DNA of 64,000 nucleotides from Enterococcus diestrammenae (GCF_009933255.1 NZ_MAEI01000002.1:307491-371490); one strand, 5' to 3'; counted from the first letter of the stretch, positions 8,628 to 20,351 are shown. Translations and numbers: made by a program. Notes: generated by a model not told the origin, from the letters alone.

Positions 8628-9335
8628 ATGGAGAAAACGGAATTGCTCTATGAAGGTAAAGCGAAGAAGCTATACAAGACGGATCAAGAAGATATTTTGT
8701 GGGTGGAGTATTTAGATCAAGCAACGGCTCTTAATGGCGCGAAAAAGGATGCCATCAGTGGAAAAGGCGAGTTAAACAATCAGATTACTAGCCTTATTTT
8801 TGAAAAACTAAAGCGTGCCGGAATTCCATCTCATTTTATTGAAAAACGATCAAAAACCGAACAATTAGTGAAATCAGTAGCCATTATCCCTTTGGAAGTT
8901 GTCGTGCGCAATACCGCAGCCGGGAGTTTTTCTAAACGTCTAGGGATTCCAGAAGGTACAGCACTGGCTTTCCCGATTGTTGAGTTTTATTACAAAGACG
9001 ATGCTTTGGATGATCCCTTTATTAACGATGATCACGTCCGGGTGCTGGATATCGCCACGACAGCAGAAATCAGCCGGATCAAAGAACTGGCGTATGCTGT
9101 GAATCAAGCTTTACTGACCCTGTTTGCCGAAGTGGGGATTCAATTGATTGATTTTAAAATTGAAGTCGGGCGAACCAAAACCGGAGACATCCTTTTAGCC
9201 GATGAGATTTCGCCAGATACCTGCCGTCTTTGGGATTTGCACACGAAAGAACACTTAGACAAGGACATCTATCGTCGTGATTTAGGGGATTTGGTCCCTG
9301 TTTATCAAGAAGTCTTACAGCGTTTAGCTGATTAA
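8628..9335 (+). CDS. purC: SAICAR synthetase
   Basis: PurC joins CAIR and aspartate using ATP. The 235-residue length fits the family. YEGKAKKLY at the N-terminus and [15 protein letters not shown] near the C-terminus are diagnostic. The frame is open upstream to 8586, but ATG 8628 has AGAGGGG 6 bases before it and gives the usual start [11 protein letters not shown]. It begins a nine-gene unit in which genes overlap or nearly touch, ending with purD. Confidence 0.96.
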   Translation: MEKTELLYEGKAKKLYKTDQEDILWVEYLDQATALNGAKKDAISGKGELNNQITSLIFEKLKRAGIPSHFIEKRSKTEQLVKSVAIIPLEVVVRNTAAGSFSKRLGIPEGTALAFPIVEFYYKDDALDDPFINDDHVRVLDIATTAEISRIKELAYAVNQALLTLFAEVGIQLIDFKIEVGRTKTGDILLADEISPDTCRLWDLHTKEHLDKDIYRRDLGDLVPVYQEVLQRLAD

Positions 9336-9362
9336 AAATTGACAAAAGAAAGGAATGCCAGC

Positions 9363-9617
9363 ATGTATTTCGTAAAAGTTTATGTTACTTACAAAGAATC
9401 AGTATTGGACCCTCAAGGAGAAGCCGTTAAAGGGGCCGTCCATCGAATGGGTTATGAGGAAATTGAGGAAATCCGTATTGGGAAATATTTTGAAATTAAA
9501 GTAGCTAAATCTGTGGAAAACCTTGAAGAAACGATCGAAACAATCTGTGATAAATTATTGGCAAATGTCAATATGGAAACCTATCGCTACGAAATCGCTG
9601 AGATGGAGGAAGCCTAA
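9363..9617 (+). CDS. purS: FGAM synthase subunit PurS
   Basis: PurS is the small structural subunit that bridges PurL and PurQ in the three-part formylglycinamidine ribonucleotide synthase of Gram-positive bacteria. The 84-residue protein begins [19 protein letters not shown], typical of the family. An in-frame TTG at 9339 exists, but ATG 9363 has AAAGG upstream and the expected N-terminus. The stop overlaps the purQ ATG by one base. Confidence 0.95.
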   Translation: MYFVKVYVTYKESVLDPQGEAVKGAVHRMGYEEIEEIRIGKYFEIKVAKSVENLEETIETICDKLLANVNMETYRYEIAEMEEA

Positions 9618-10297
9618 TGAAATTTGCGGTGATTGTCTTTCCTGGCTCCAACTGTGACATGGATATGTTGTGGGCGATTAAAGACGTTATGGAAGCAGAT
9701 GCGGAGTATGTTCGTCACGATGCAACTAGTCTTGAAGGATTCGACGGCGTTTTGCTGCCAGGGGGCTTTTCTTATGGCGATTATTTACGCTGTGGTGCGA
9801 TTGCTCGTTTTTCACCCATTATGGCGGAAGTCGTTCGTTTTGCTGATGAAGGAAAGCCCGTATTTGGAACCTGCAATGGTTTCCAAGTGTTGACGGAGGC
9901 GGGGTTATTGCCTGGAGCTTTGATTCGCAACAAATCTTTGCATTTTATTTGCAAGACGACCCCTTTAAAAGTGGCCAATGCAGATACCAAGTTTACTAGC
10001 GAATACACTGAAAATGAAATCATCCAAATTCCAGTCGCTCATGGGGAAGGTAACTATATTTGCGATGAAGAGACTTTAGCGGAGTTAAAAGCGAATAAGC
10101 AAATCGTTTTTACTTATCAGGAAGATATCAACGGCAGTATGGAAAATATCGCCGGAATCATTAATAAACAAGGCAACGTTTTGGGGATGATGCCCCATCC
10201 CGAACGAGCAATGGAAGAATTACTCGGCTCTGATGATGGCAAGCGTTTCTTTGCTTCTATTTTGAAAAATTTCGGAAAGGTGTCTGTGACCAAATGA
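9617..10297 (+). CDS. purQ: FGAM synthase glutamine amidotransferase subunit
   Basis: PurQ hydrolyses glutamine and supplies ammonia to PurL. The 226-residue class I amidotransferase has the nucleophile Cys86 in FGTCNGFQ, with His194 and Glu196 in PHPERAME completing the triad. It overlaps purS by one base and purL by four (ATGA), so the three subunits are co-translated in a fixed ratio. Confidence 0.96.
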   Translation: MKFAVIVFPGSNCDMDMLWAIKDVMEADAEYVRHDATSLEGFDGVLLPGGFSYGDYLRCGAIARFSPIMAEVVRFADEGKPVFGTCNGFQVLTEAGLLPGALIRNKSLHFICKTTPLKVANADTKFTSEYTENEIIQIPVAHGEGNYICDEETLAELKANKQIVFTYQEDINGSMENIAGIINKQGNVLGMMPHPERAMEELLGSDDGKRFFASILKNFGKVSVTK

Positions 10298-12513
10298 CTT
10301 ATTTAGAACCAACACCACAACAGATTAAAGAAGAAAAAATTTATCAGCAGTGGGGACTGACGGATGAGGAATACCGTTTAATTGCCGAGGAAATTTTAGG
10401 TCGGATGCCGAATTATACCGAGACAGGTTTGTTTTCGGTGATGTGGAGTGAACATTGTTCTTATAAAAATTCAAAACCTGTGTTACGCAAATTTCCTACG
10501 ACAGGGCCGCAAGTACTGCAAGGTCCGGGAGAAGGCGCGGGTATCGTGGACATTGGTGATGGTCAAGCGGTTGTTTTCAAAGCCGAAAGTCATAACCATC
10601 CTTCAGCGGTTGAACCGTATGAAGGCGCCGCAACTGGTGTCGGTGGCATTATTCGCGATATCTTTTCCATGGGGGCCCGACCGATTGCCGTATTGGATTC
10701 CTTGCGTTTTGGCGAGCTGGACAACCCTCGGACTAAGTACTTATTAGAAGAAATTGTCGCTGGTATTTCCGGATATGGGAACTGTATCGGGATTCCGACA
10801 GTTGGTGGGGAAGTTGCATTTGATCCTTGTTATGCTGGCAATCCTTTGGTCAATGCCATGTGTGTCGGCTTAATCGATCACAAAGATATCCAAAAAGGTC
10901 AAGCAAAAGGTGTCGGCAACGCTATTATGTACGTAGGAGCTAAAACCGGCCGGGATGGGATTCATGGTGCAACCTTTGCCTCAGAAGAATTTTCAGAAGG
11001 GGAAGAACAACAGCGTTCGGCTGTGCAAGTCGGGGATCCCTTCATGGAAAAACTGCTTTTGGAAGCTTGCTTAGAGTTGATTTTAGATCATTCTGATATT
11101 TTGGTGGGAATCCAAGATATGGGAGCGGCTGGTCTGGTATCTTCTAGTTCTGAGATGGCTTCAAAGGCTGGCTCAGGCTTGAAGCTGTATCTGGATGATG
11201 TGCCACAGCGGGAAACCGGCATGACGCCTTATGAAATGATGCTTTCCGAATCCCAAGAACGGATGCTAATCTGTGTTGAAAAAGGTGCCGAGGATCAAGT
11301 GGTCGCACTTTTCCAAAAATATGATTTGGATGCGGTGACTATCGGTGAAGTGACTGATGATGGCTTGTACCGTTTGTATCATAAAGGTGTGGAAGTAGCC
11401 AATCTCCCAGTAGATGCCTTGGCAGAAGATGCACCAACCTATTACAAAGAATATCAAGAACCAGCCCGGATCAAAGAATTTGCTAACTTAGCTGATTTTG
11501 TACCAACAGTGGCAAATGCGACGGAGACTTTGGAAAAACTCTTGCAACAACCGACGATTGCTTCGAAAAAAATGATTTATGAAACCTATGATGCCCAAGT
11601 CCGTACCAATACAGTAGTGTTACCAGGCTCTGATGCGGCGGTCTTGCGGGTACGAGGAACCGAAAAAGCCTTGGCGATGACGACGGACTGCAATGCTCGT
11701 TATCTGTATTTGAATCCGGAAATTGGCGGACAGATTGCGGTGGCAGAAGCTGCCCGTAATATTGTCGCTTCCGGTGGCAAACCTTTGGCTATCACCGACT
11801 GTCTTAACTATGGCTCACCAGATAAGCCAGAAGTTTTCTGGGAGTTGTGGACTTCTGCTGATGGAATTGCCGAGGCGTGTCGGGTCTTGGATACACCGGT
11901 TATTTCCGGAAATGTCTCTTTGTATAATGAAACTGATGGCAAAGCGATTTATCCTACGCCGATGATTGGGATGGTGGGATTGGTGGAAAACCTGTCGCAT
12001 ATCACTACCCAAGAGTTTAAAGAAGCGGGTGACCTGATTTATCTAGTGGGTGAAACAAGCGCGGACTTCAATGGTTCAGAAATCCAAAAAATGCAGTTGG
12101 GCCGGATTGAAGGAAAGCTGATGGCATTTGATTTGGCAACTGAAAAAGCCCATCAAGACCTTGTATTGGCAGCGATTCAAGCAGGTTTGGTGGCAAGTGC
12201 TCATGATTGTGCGGAAGGTGGTTTAGCGGTAGCAATAGCGGAAGCGACTTTCAAAAATGGGTTAGGGGTTACAGTCAAAGTGGATCTGCCTAAAGAATTG
12301 TTGTTTGCCGAAACGCAATCCCGTTTTGTTCTTTCAGTCAAACCAGAAAAGCAAGCAGCTTTTGAAGCGTTAGCTAAAGAGTTGGCTCAACCAATTGGTC
12401 AAGTAACAACAGATGGGGAAATTCGCTTGGAAACAGCTGATGAAGTTGTAACTTTATCAGTTCAACGAGGGAAGGAACTATGGGAGGAAGCTATTCCATG
12501 TCTTATGAAGTAA
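10294..12513 (+). CDS. purL: FGAM synthase large subunit PurL (small form)
   Basis: PurL performs the ATP-dependent amidation of FGAR. At 739 residues it is the short Gram-positive type that needs PurS and PurQ, not the 1300-residue fused form. The [19 protein letters not shown] segment (core HNHPSAVEP) near residue 90 and [11 protein letters not shown] near residue 265 are characteristic. The last 16 bases overlap the start of purF. Confidence 0.96.
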   Translation: MTYLEPTPQQIKEEKIYQQWGLTDEEYRLIAEEILGRMPNYTETGLFSVMWSEHCSYKNSKPVLRKFPTTGPQVLQGPGEGAGIVDIGDGQAVVFKAESHNHPSAVEPYEGAATGVGGIIRDIFSMGARPIAVLDSLRFGELDNPRTKYLLEEIVAGISGYGNCIGIPTVGGEVAFDPCYAGNPLVNAMCVGLIDHKDIQKGQAKGVGNAIMYVGAKTGRDGIHGATFASEEFSEGEEQQRSAVQVGDPFMEKLLLEACLELILDHSDILVGIQDMGAAGLVSSSSEMASKAGSGLKLYLDDVPQRETGMTPYEMMLSESQERMLICVEKGAEDQVVALFQKYDLDAVTIGEVTDDGLYRLYHKGVEVANLPVDALAEDAPTYYKEYQEPARIKEFANLADFVPTVANATETLEKLLQQPTIASKKMIYETYDAQVRTNTVVLPGSDAAVLRVRGTEKALAMTTDCNARYLYLNPEIGGQIAVAEAARNIVASGGKPLAITDCLNYGSPDKPEVFWELWTSADGIAEACRVLDTPVISGNVSLYNETDGKAIYPTPMIGMVGLVENLSHITTQEFKEAGDLIYLVGETSADFNGSEIQKMQLGRIEGKLMAFDLATEKAHQDLVLAAIQAGLVASAHDCAEGGLAVAIAEATFKNGLGVTVKVDLPKELLFAETQSRFVLSVKPEKQAAFEALAKELAQPIGQVTTDGEIRLETADEVVTLSVQRGKELWEEAIPCLMK

Positions 12514-13943
12514 AAAGTCTAAACGAAGAATGTGGCATTTTCGGCGTCTGGGGTCACCCAGACGCTGCACGTGTCACTTATTTTGGCTTGCATAGTCTGC
12601 AACATCGGGGACAAGAAGGTGCAGGGATTGTCGCAAACCACGAAGGAAAACTTTCTGGCTATCGGGACTTGGGTCTTTTATCTGAAGTGTTTAAAGATGA
12701 TCGTGATTTGGAAAACTTACAAGGCTCAGCGGCGATTGGTCACGTTCGTTACGCGACTGCTGGAAATGGTAGCGTGGATAATATTCAACCCTTTTTGTTC
12801 AAATTTTACGATTGTTCATGTGGCTTAGCTCACAATGGAAACTTAACCAATGCTCGTAGCTTACGAACAGAATTGGAAAGGGATGGGGCGATTTTCCATT
12901 CTAACTCTGACACTGAGATTTTGATGCATTTAATCCGTCGTAGCAAAGCAGACAACTGGTTGGACCAGTTGAAAGAAGCGCTAAATACGGTACAAGGTGG
13001 TTTTGCCTATATTCTCATGCGGGAAGATTGCATGGTGGCGGCACTAGATGCCAATGGCTTCCGTCCTTTAGCGATTGGTCAAATGAAAAATGGCGCTTAT
13101 GTGATTGCCTCTGAAACCTGTGCGTTGGAAGTGATTGGGGCGGAGTTTGTCCGAGATGTGCAGCCGGGGGAAATCATCATAGTCAATGATGAGGGCTTTA
13201 CTGTTGATCATTTTACAGAAGAAACCCAACACGCCATTTGCTCCATGGAATATGTCTACTTTGCTCGACCAGATTCAAATATTGCTGGGGTCAACGTGCA
13301 TACCGCCCGCAAAAACATGGGTCGACGGCTAGCCAAAGAAGCCCCAGTTGATGCGGATATGGTTATTGGCGTCCCTAATTCATCCTTATCTGCAGCTAGT
13401 GGCTTTTCCGAGGCTTCGGGGATTCCTTATGAAATGGGCTTGGTGAAAAACCAATACATCGCTCGGACCTTTATCCAACCGACACAAGAATTGCGAGAAC
13501 AAGGGGTGCGGATGAAACTTTCCGCTGTCCGCGGAGTTGTTGAAGGGAAGAAAGTCATCATGGTGGATGATTCCATCGTGCGAGGGACCACTAGTCGTCG
13601 AATCGTCCAACTGTTAAAAGAAGCTGGGGCCAAAGAAGTTCATGTGCGGATTGCCTCGCCTCCTTTGAAATACCCTTGTTTTTATGGCATTGATATCCAG
13701 ACACGAAAAGAATTGATTGCCGCCAACCATACGATTGCGGAAATTTGTGAATGTATCGGTGCCGATTCCTTAAACTTTTTAAGTGAAGAGGGCTTGATTG
13801 ATGCGATTGGTTTGGATTTTGACGCCCCTTATTCAGGGTTGTGTATGGCGTATTTCAACGGGGATTACCCCACACCCTTGTATGATTATGAAGAGCAGTA
13901 CCAAGCCTCTTTGAAAGAAAAAGTCTCTTTCTTCAATTTGTAA
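12498..13943 (+). CDS. purF: Amidophosphoribosyltransferase
   Basis: PurF makes phosphoribosylamine from PRPP and glutamine, the committed step. ATG 12498, with GGGAGGAAG upstream, gives an 11-residue leader before Cys12 of CGIFGVWG, matching the self-cleaved propeptide of the Bacillus enzyme; an upstream in-frame ATG at 12480 is less likely. The PRPP loop [13 protein letters not shown] is at residues 353-365. Of the four cysteines that bind a 4Fe-4S cluster in the Bacillus type, C248, C394 and C449 are present, but the CxxC partner of C449 is Tyr452, so the cluster is probably absent. Length is 481 residues. Confidence 0.95.
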   Translation: MSYEVKSLNEECGIFGVWGHPDAARVTYFGLHSLQHRGQEGAGIVANHEGKLSGYRDLGLLSEVFKDDRDLENLQGSAAIGHVRYATAGNGSVDNIQPFLFKFYDCSCGLAHNGNLTNARSLRTELERDGAIFHSNSDTEILMHLIRRSKADNWLDQLKEALNTVQGGFAYILMREDCMVAALDANGFRPLAIGQMKNGAYVIASETCALEVIGAEFVRDVQPGEIIIVNDEGFTVDHFTEETQHAICSMEYVYFARPDSNIAGVNVHTARKNMGRRLAKEAPVDADMVIGVPNSSLSAASGFSEASGIPYEMGLVKNQYIARTFIQPTQELREQGVRMKLSAVRGVVEGKKVIMVDDSIVRGTTSRRIVQLLKEAGAKEVHVRIASPPLKYPCFYGIDIQTRKELIAANHTIAEICECIGADSLNFLSEEGLIDAIGLDFDAPYSGLCMAYFNGDYPTPLYDYEEQYQASLKEKVSFFNL

Positions 13944-14002
13944 GCAGATAAAATAGCGGATAGGATAGTAGTCTTCTTCCCGCAAAAAAGGAGAAATTAA
14001 TC

Positions 14003-15049
14003 ATGGCAAATGCCTATCAAAAAGCTGGTGTCGATGTCGAAGCTGGCTATGAAGTTGTAGCGCGTATCAAAAAACATGTGAAAAAAACCGAACGCCTCGG
14101 GGTGATGGGAGCGATTGGTGGCTTTGGAGGTTGCTTTGATCTCAGTCAGATTGACGTCAAAGAACCGGTCTTGATTTCCGGAACTGATGGCGTGGGGACT
14201 AAATTAATGGTGGCCATCCAAGCGGACAAACACGATACGATTGGGATTGACTGCGTGGCCATGTGTGTCAATGATATTGTCGCCCAAGGAGCAGAACCTT
14301 TATATTTTTTGGACTACATTGCTACAGGGAAAAATGTACCTACTCGTCTGGAACAAGTAGTAGCCGGTGTCGCTGAGGGATGTGTCCAAGCTGGGGCAGC
14401 CTTGATTGGCGGCGAAACAGCTGAAATGCCAGGTATGTATGATGATGCGGATTATGATTTAGCTGGTTTTGCAGTGGGAGTCGCTGAAAAATCCCAATTG
14501 GTGACTGGCGAAAAGATTCAAGCTGGAGATGTTTTACTTGGTTTGACTTCTTCCGGGATCCATTCAAACGGCTACTCCTTGGTGCGTAAAGTCTTCTTTG
14601 AAATGAATGACTTTACCACCGACAGCCACCTGCCAGAGTTTCCAGAACAATCCTTAGGTGAGGTATTGCTAACACCAACACGGATTTATGTAAAGCAGTT
14701 GTTACCGTTAGTAAAACAAGAATTAGTCCATGGAATTGCTCACATTACTGGTGGTGGTTTTGTGGAGAATATTCCTCGGATGCTGCCAGCGGGCTTAAGC
14801 GCGAAGATTGCGACGGATACTTGGCCGGTGCCGGCTGTTTTTTCAGCCTTAGAAAAATACGGTCAAATTCCGCATCATGAAATGTACGAAATCTTTAATA
14901 TGGGTATCGGCATGGTTTTGGCTGTGGCTCCTGAAAAAGTAGCAGAAGTCAAAGAAGTCTTAGCGGCAATCGATGAAGCTTGTTATGAACTGGGACAAGT
15001 GGTTGCCGATTCGGAACAAGCCATTCACCTAGTTGGAGCAAAACTATGA
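14003..15049 (+). CDS. purM: Phosphoribosylformylglycinamidine cyclo-ligase
   Basis: PurM closes the imidazole ring to give AIR. The 348-residue protein has the GTDGVGTKL motif near residue 57 and [11 protein letters not shown] near residue 137, both diagnostic of AIR synthetase and shared with the PurL fold. An AAAAGGAG lies before ATG 14003, about 60 bases after purF. The stop overlaps the purN start by four bases. Confidence 0.96.
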   Translation: MANAYQKAGVDVEAGYEVVARIKKHVKKTERLGVMGAIGGFGGCFDLSQIDVKEPVLISGTDGVGTKLMVAIQADKHDTIGIDCVAMCVNDIVAQGAEPLYFLDYIATGKNVPTRLEQVVAGVAEGCVQAGAALIGGETAEMPGMYDDADYDLAGFAVGVAEKSQLVTGEKIQAGDVLLGLTSSGIHSNGYSLVRKVFFEMNDFTTDSHLPEFPEQSLGEVLLTPTRIYVKQLLPLVKQELVHGIAHITGGGFVENIPRMLPAGLSAKIATDTWPVPAVFSALEKYGQIPHHEMYEIFNMGIGMVLAVAPEKVAEVKEVLAAIDEACYELGQVVADSEQAIHLVGAKL

Positions 15050-15612
15050 GATACGCCGTTCTAGCTTCAGGCAATGGCAGTAATTTTGAAGCCATCATCA
15101 CTGCTAGTAAACGGGGCCAAATCCCGGGTACCTTAGCACTAGTTTTTTCGGATCAACCAGAAGCCTTCGTTTTGCAACGGGCTCAAGCCCATCAGGTGCC
15201 AGCCACAAGTTTCACTGTGAAAGAAAAAGGCGGCAAACAAGCTTATGAAGCTGCTCTGTTGGCCTTATTAAAAGCTGAAAAGATCGATTACCTCGTATTG
15301 GCCGGCTACATGCGAATTATCGGACCCGAGCTAATTGCAGCTTTTCCGAGTCGCATCATCAATATCCATCCTTCTCTTTTGCCGGCTTTTCCGGGACTTC
15401 ACGGCATTGCAGATGCCTTCAAATACGGCGTAAAAGTCACCGGCGTCACGGTGCACTTTGTGGACCAAGGGGTGGATACAGGTCCGATTATCGCACAACA
15501 AGCGGTAACCATTGGTAAATTGGATACGTTGGATACCTTAGAGGAAAAAATCCATCAAGTAGAGCATCGCCTTTACCCAGCTGTTTTACAACAATTGTTT
15601 GCTGAAAAATAA
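15046..15612 (+). CDS. purN: Phosphoribosylglycinamide formyltransferase
   Basis: PurN transfers a formyl group from 10-formyl-THF to GAR. The 188-residue protein begins with [11 protein letters not shown], has the catalytic [12 protein letters not shown] loop near residue 106, and [10 protein letters not shown] with the catalytic aspartate near residue 145. It overlaps purM by ATGA, so it is translationally coupled. Confidence 0.95.
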   Translation: MRYAVLASGNGSNFEAIITASKRGQIPGTLALVFSDQPEAFVLQRAQAHQVPATSFTVKEKGGKQAYEAALLALLKAEKIDYLVLAGYMRIIGPELIAAFPSRIINIHPSLLPAFPGLHGIADAFKYGVKVTGVTVHFVDQGVDTGPIIAQQAVTIGKLDTLDTLEEKIHQVEHRLYPAVLQQLFAEK

Positions 15613-15649
15613 GAAAAACTTGCAATCATAATAATAAAGGGGAATCATC

Positions 15650-17194
15650 ATGAAAAAACGGGCATTAATTAGCGTTTCCGATAAAACCGGTATTTTGGAG
15701 TTTGCCAAAGAACTTTTGACCACAGGCTTCGAGATTATTTCAACCGGTGGCACCAAAAAAGCTTTGGAGGAAGCTGGCATTGCCACATTAGGAATTGAAG
15801 AAGTGACCGGCTTTCCAGAGATGATGGATGGTCGCGTCAAGACCTTACATCCGTTAATTCACGGTGGTTTATTAGGTCGGCGGGATTTACAAACCCATTT
15901 GGATGCGATGGCCGAACATGGCATCACGCCAATTGATGTGGTAGTCGTAAATTTGTATCCCTTTAAAGAAACTATTTCAAAAATAGATGTGACCGAAGCC
16001 GATGCCATCGAAAATATCGATATCGGAGGCCCGTCAATGTTACGGTCAGCTGCCAAAAATTTTGCGGCGGTGACGGTTTTAGTGGATCCAGCTGACTATC
16101 AACAAGTTGCGATGGAGTTAAAGACGGAGGGTGAGACAACCCTTGCTACTCGTAAAGCGCTAGCCGCGAAAGTTTTTCGTCACACGGCGGCCTATGATGC
16201 CTTAATCGCTGGGTATCTGACGGAACTTGTGGATGAGACTCAGCCAGAAAAACTGACATTGACTTATGATTTGAAACAGTCCTTGCGTTATGGAGAAAAC
16301 AGCCACCAAAAGGCTGCCTTTTACCAAGATGCCTTACCTGTGACTTACTCCATCGCGGCTGCCAAACAGCTCCATGGAAAAGAGCTGTCTTACAATAATA
16401 TCAAGGATGCCGACGCGGCGCTACGAATTGCTCGGGAGTTTGATGAACCTGCAGTAGTCGCTTTGAAACATATGAATCCTTGTGGTATTGGGACAGCGGC
16501 AACGATTGAAGAAGCTTATGATTTTGCCTATGATGCTGATCCTGTTTCGATTTTTGGCGGTATTTTAGTAGCTAATCGAGAAATCGATTTGGCAACGGCT
16601 GAAAAAATGCACAAACTCTTTTTAGAAATCATCATTGCGCCAGCTTTTGCTCCGGAGGCTTTCGAAGTGTTGAGTGCTAAGAAAAACTTGCGCCTAATGA
16701 CTCTTGATTTTAGTGAAAAAAATCAAACTACCGCTTCTGAAAAGGTGTCTGTCTTAGGTGGTTTGTTAGTGCAAGACCAAGATGTGATAAAAGAAACGCC
16801 ACAAGCTTGGCAAGTGGTTACCAAACGGCAACCGACAGCAGAAGAATTGACGGCACTCGCTTTTGCTTGGAAAGCTGTCAAACATGTGAAATCCAATGCG
16901 ATTGTTTTGGCAAACCATCACCAAACCGTGGGAATCGGTGCGGGGCAAATGAATCGAGTGGGTTCAGTAAAAATCGCTATTCAACAAGCAGAAGCAGCGG
17001 ATAAAATGGCGGGGGCTGTTTTAGCTTCTGATGCGTTTTTCCCAATGGGAGATAGCGTGACTTACGCGGCAGAACATGGTATCAAAGCCATCATCCAACC
17101 TGGTGGTAGCATCAAAGACCAACAATCGATTGAAGCTGCCGATGAAGCAGGAATCGCTATGGTCTTCACGGATGTGCGCCATTTCCGTCATTAA
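15650..17194 (+). CDS. purH: Bifunctional AICAR transformylase/IMP cyclohydrolase
   Basis: PurH carries out the last two steps to IMP. The 514-residue length is standard. The N-terminal MGS-like cyclohydrolase domain shows [24 protein letters not shown] and [17 protein letters not shown]; the C-terminal transformylase shows [14 protein letters not shown] and the KHMNPCGIG motif. AAAGGGG precedes ATG 15650, 37 bases after purN. It lies five bases before the open frame leading into purD. Confidence 0.96.
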   Translation: MKKRALISVSDKTGILEFAKELLTTGFEIISTGGTKKALEEAGIATLGIEEVTGFPEMMDGRVKTLHPLIHGGLLGRRDLQTHLDAMAEHGITPIDVVVVNLYPFKETISKIDVTEADAIENIDIGGPSMLRSAAKNFAAVTVLVDPADYQQVAMELKTEGETTLATRKALAAKVFRHTAAYDALIAGYLTELVDETQPEKLTLTYDLKQSLRYGENSHQKAAFYQDALPVTYSIAAAKQLHGKELSYNNIKDADAALRIAREFDEPAVVALKHMNPCGIGTAATIEEAYDFAYDADPVSIFGGILVANREIDLATAEKMHKLFLEIIIAPAFAPEAFEVLSAKKNLRLMTLDFSEKNQTTASEKVSVLGGLLVQDQDVIKETPQAWQVVTKRQPTAEELTALAFAWKAVKHVKSNAIVLANHHQTVGIGAGQMNRVGSVKIAIQQAEAADKMAGAVLASDAFFPMGDSVTYAAEHGIKAIIQPGGSIKDQQSIEAADEAGIAMVFTDVRHFRH

Positions 17195-17310
17195 AAGGAA
17201 TGATTGTCTCTTTCGGGGGATGGGGGAAATCATTTGTTACTACTAGTTCAAGAATGTTAGGGTTTGCCAGGAACTTTTATAAAGAGGTTTTATTGAAGGA
17301 GGAAGCAAGC

Positions 17311-18567
17311 GTGAAGTTATTGGTCATCGGCTCAGGTGGTCGTGAACATGCCATCGCCAAGAAATTACAGCAGGATACATTGGTTCAAAAAGTCTTTTGT
17401 GCACCAGGTAATCCTGGGATGGTGCAAGATGGCATTGAAGTGGTGGCTCTTGCTGAAAATGATCATGCGGGTTTGATTGCATTTGCGAAGGAACAAGAGA
17501 TTGACTGGGCATTTGTGGGACCGGAAGCCCCATTAGCCGCTGGTCTGGTGGATGATTTTGAAGCAGCGGGTTTAAAGGCTTTTGGTCCATCGCAAGCGGC
17601 GGCTCAAATCGAAGGCTCAAAAGATTTCGCCAAACAAGTGATGGTCAAAAACCAGATTCCTACCGGTGATTATCAAACTTTTACTGATTACTCAGCAGCC
17701 AAAGCTTATGTTTTGCAAAAAGGGGCACCTATTGTCATCAAAGCGGACGGCTTAGCTGCTGGTAAAGGGGTTGTGGTGGCGGAGACGGTGGAGCAAGCCC
17801 TTGATGCCTTGTCGGCTATGTTAGAAGACAATAAGTTTGGGGCAAGTGGTGCTCGTGTTGTGGTAGAAGAGTTTTTGGCAGGTGAAGAGTTTTCTTTGTT
17901 GGCTTTTGTCCGCAACGAAAAAGTTTATCCGATGGTGATCTCCCAAGATCATAAACGGGCTTTTGACGGTGATCAAGGACCCAATACAGGAGGCATGGGA
18001 GCCTATTCACCAGTACCCCAAATTCCTCAAGAGATGGTGGAACAAGCAGTGGCTACCATCTTAGAACCGGCTGCTCAAGGGATGATTGCTAATGGCACGC
18101 CGTTTACAGGGATTTTATATGCCGGCTTAATTGCTACAACAGATGGGCCGAAAGTCATCGAGTTTAATGCACGCTTTGGCGATCCAGAAACACAAGTGGT
18201 ATTGCCTCGTTTGACAGCCAGTCTAGCAGCTATTATCAGTGATCTTTTAGCTGACCGGGAACCTGAGCTATCTTGGTCAGAGAAAGCAACTTTTGGGGTT
18301 GTCGTAGCAGCGGATGGCTATCCCGGGACTTACCATAGAGGAATGCGTTTGCCAACATTCTCGCAACCAGATATTTCTGTTTATTATGCAGGGGTGGCCG
18401 CAAAAGAAGGCCAGTTGGTGGCCAATGGCGGACGGGTTTTCTTAGTAGAAGCACAAGGAAATGACTTAGCCGAAGCAAAAGAAAAAGTCTACCAGGCGTT
18501 AGCTAGTGTCCAACTTGAGGGCATGTTTTATCGCAGTGATATTGGTGCAAAAGCTTTACAGGTATGA
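17311..18567 (+). CDS. purD: Phosphoribosylamine-glycine ligase
   Basis: PurD makes GAR from phosphoribosylamine and glycine with ATP. The 418-residue ATP-grasp enzyme starts KLLVIGSGGREHAI and contains GVVVAETVEQA and the metal-site segment IEFNARFGDPETQ. The frame is open back to 17200, but GTG 17311 with GAAGGAGG 8 bases upstream gives the correct family start. The 116 bases between purH and purD hold no separate gene. It ends the pur transcript, followed by a terminator. Confidence 0.95.
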   Translation: MKLLVIGSGGREHAIAKKLQQDTLVQKVFCAPGNPGMVQDGIEVVALAENDHAGLIAFAKEQEIDWAFVGPEAPLAAGLVDDFEAAGLKAFGPSQAAAQIEGSKDFAKQVMVKNQIPTGDYQTFTDYSAAKAYVLQKGAPIVIKADGLAAGKGVVVAETVEQALDALSAMLEDNKFGASGARVVVEEFLAGEEFSLLAFVRNEKVYPMVISQDHKRAFDGDQGPNTGGMGAYSPVPQIPQEMVEQAVATILEPAAQGMIANGTPFTGILYAGLIATTDGPKVIEFNARFGDPETQVVLPRLTASLAAIISDLLADREPELSWSEKATFGVVVAADGYPGTYHRGMRLPTFSQPDISVYYAGVAAKEGQLVANGGRVFLVEAQGNDLAEAKEKVYQALASVQLEGMFYRSDIGAKALQV

Positions 18568-18599
18568 GGTTTGGTCAGCAAGTTATCTGAAATCGAGAG

Positions 18600-18639
18600 A
18601 ATCGCCTGAAGGTCAGCAGACCGGCTAGGCGATTTTTTT
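18600..18639 (+). terminator. Terminator of the purC-purD transcript
   Basis: AATCGCCT pairs with AGGCGATT, followed by seven T residues; an inner GGTCAGCAGACC hairpin strengthens it. Confidence 0.88.
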
Positions 18640-18779
18640 ACGGATAAAATCATAATGAACTTATTAACTTCTCCCGCTTTCTAAAAAAGGAACGTTCTCA
18701 TTTGGCAAAAGTTATAGTATGATGAGGGATATGGAGCAGTTTAAGTGTTCTTTTATCAAATTATTTAGGAGGGATCGTC

Positions 18780-19913
18780 GTGAAAGAGCATTGGATTAAA
18801 AAGCGCTGGTTCATTTTCCTCCTGTTTTTGGTTTTAGCTTTCCTAGTGGTTTATTTGCAACCAATCTTTTTCCCCCGACAAGTCCAAACCATTCGCCCGC
18901 AGGATTCGCAAGCGATTGTGGAAGGTGGAAATACCACCTTGCAAGCCGAGCCTATCGCCGCCGCTGGTTTTGCCAAGTTGATTGGTAAACCGGAAAAAGA
19001 GTTGGAAAAACAATACGGAAAACCAACAGAAAGTTATGATTCGGGTTACGGATTTACAATTAAACATTATCAATCAGATGATCCAGGCTATTTGGAAGCT
19101 AGTATCAAAGACGGCAAAATTGCTGCTGTTAAGACGACGGGGATCGACGGCGAGCCGATTGCTCCCTTCCAGCTGAACATGAGCATGGGAGATCTAGCTG
19201 AAATCACGATGCTTTATCCCAATTTCACCATTGTCAATGATGATAAAGCTGTTGAGATCGAACTGATGGAAGAAGATCTAAATTATCGGCCATTGGTGAC
19301 TTTTGATAATGGCACCTACAGTATTTTGTTTTTTAATGCGGAATCCAAGCTTATCGGAGTCATGTATTTGACGACGGAGATGCTACTAAAGTTGGCTCCT
19401 TATAATTTGGTGCAAGGAACGCCTCCAAAAATGGAAGCAACAGTCAGCGAGGACCAGTGGGAACCTATCGATCAGGCAAAAGAAAAACAAGGCTATCAAT
19501 TGTTCAATCTGCTGCGAGAACAAGATCAGCTTGAAAGATACGATACCACCTTTACCTTGCAGGGGCAGAGTCGGGATTTTCTAAGTCGTTTCTTGAAAAA
19601 GCCTGCAAACTATTTGGAGGAAAATCGCTACGAAAATTTTCGTAAAGTAACTGAAGATGCTAGTAATGCCGTTTTTATGTTGTCAGGTCAGGAGTTTTCA
19701 GAGGTGGCGCGAGCGGTGGAAGTGCCGGATATTGATGGTTTTTTTGAAACCCCTTGTTATGATCCGACCTTTCAAATTCTTTCTTGGTACAGTGATCCTT
19801 TCATGCATAATCGCTTTATGAAAAAAGACCCCCAAGCGATGGCTATTGGCATCTTAGCGCAGAATATGGTAATCTTATTTGAAGATGTCAAGGCGACAAA
19901 GGACAGTGACTAA
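18780..19913 (+). CDS. Membrane-anchored CAP-associated domain protein (YlbC-like)
   Basis: The 377-residue protein has a short basic N-terminus and one membrane segment (residues 10-28), then an extracellular domain. Residues about 65-210 (IGKPEKELEKQYGKPT onward) match the CAP-associated N-terminal domain found in B. subtilis YlbC; the C-terminal half, with RDFLSRFLKKP and ARAVEVPDIDGFF, is the position of the CAP/SCP domain but is divergent. The start at GTG 18780 has TAGGAGG upstream. It heads a group whose order matches the B. subtilis ylb cluster. Function is unknown. Confidence 0.75.
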   Translation: MKEHWIKKRWFIFLLFLVLAFLVVYLQPIFFPRQVQTIRPQDSQAIVEGGNTTLQAEPIAAAGFAKLIGKPEKELEKQYGKPTESYDSGYGFTIKHYQSDDPGYLEASIKDGKIAAVKTTGIDGEPIAPFQLNMSMGDLAEITMLYPNFTIVNDDKAVEIELMEEDLNYRPLVTFDNGTYSILFFNAESKLIGVMYLTTEMLLKLAPYNLVQGTPPKMEATVSEDQWEPIDQAKEKQGYQLFNLLREQDQLERYDTTFTLQGQSRDFLSRFLKKPANYLEENRYENFRKVTEDASNAVFMLSGQEFSEVARAVEVPDIDGFFETPCYDPTFQILSWYSDPFMHNRFMKKDPQAMAIGILAQNMVILFEDVKATKDSD

Positions 19914-19916
19914 TTT

Positions 19917-20351
19917 ATGATTTATAATGAAAAAATGCTGGCGCTTGATGATCAGATTGATTGTCTTTTGACAGCAATTGAAGAAAGCGCTAGTTGTCAA
20001 GACTATCGATTGGCTCAGGCAAGCTTACAAAAAGATGCCCAAGGGAGCCGACTCAAACAACATTTTCAACAGAAAAAAGACGCCTATGAAGCGGTGCTGG
20101 CATATGGTGAGTATGCGCCGGGTTTTTCTAAGACCCGCCAAGAAGTGTTGTCAGCTAAACGAGAACTGGATTTACATCCCCCGGTGGCACAGTTTCGCCA
20201 AGCGGAGACCCAGCTACAGAGCTTGTTAGATGAAATTGGGCAAACCCTTGCCCAGCATATCGATGAAAAGATCAAAGTGGATGCCGGTAATCCATTTTTT
20301 ACCGAGGGATCCCATCAGGAAAGTTGTGGAGGAAAGTGCCATGGAAGCTGA
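19917..20351 (+). CDS. ylbF: YlbF family protein (RicF-like)
   Basis: The 144-residue, helical, charged protein matches YlbF/YmcA-type proteins. In Bacillus, YlbF joins YmcA and YaaT in the Ric complex, which carries iron-sulphur clusters and affects RNase Y processing. The C-terminus ends CGGKCHGS, a cysteine pair that may serve the same ligand role. It starts 4 bases after the preceding gene and overlaps ylbG by 11 bases. No strong ribosome binding site precedes ATG 19917, which suggests coupling to the upstream gene. Confidence 0.82.
   Translation: MIYNEKMLALDDQIDCLLTAIEESASCQDYRLAQASLQKDAQGSRLKQHFQQKKDAYEAVLAYGEYAPGFSKTRQEVLSAKRELDLHPPVAQFRQAETQLQSLLDEIGQTLAQHIDEKIKVDAGNPFFTEGSHQESCGGKCHGS

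Noticed and set aside
17200..17310. Extended purD start or separate peptide upstream of GTG 17311
   Set aside because: Residues before KLLVIGSGG do not match the family, and the best ribosome binding site belongs to 17311.
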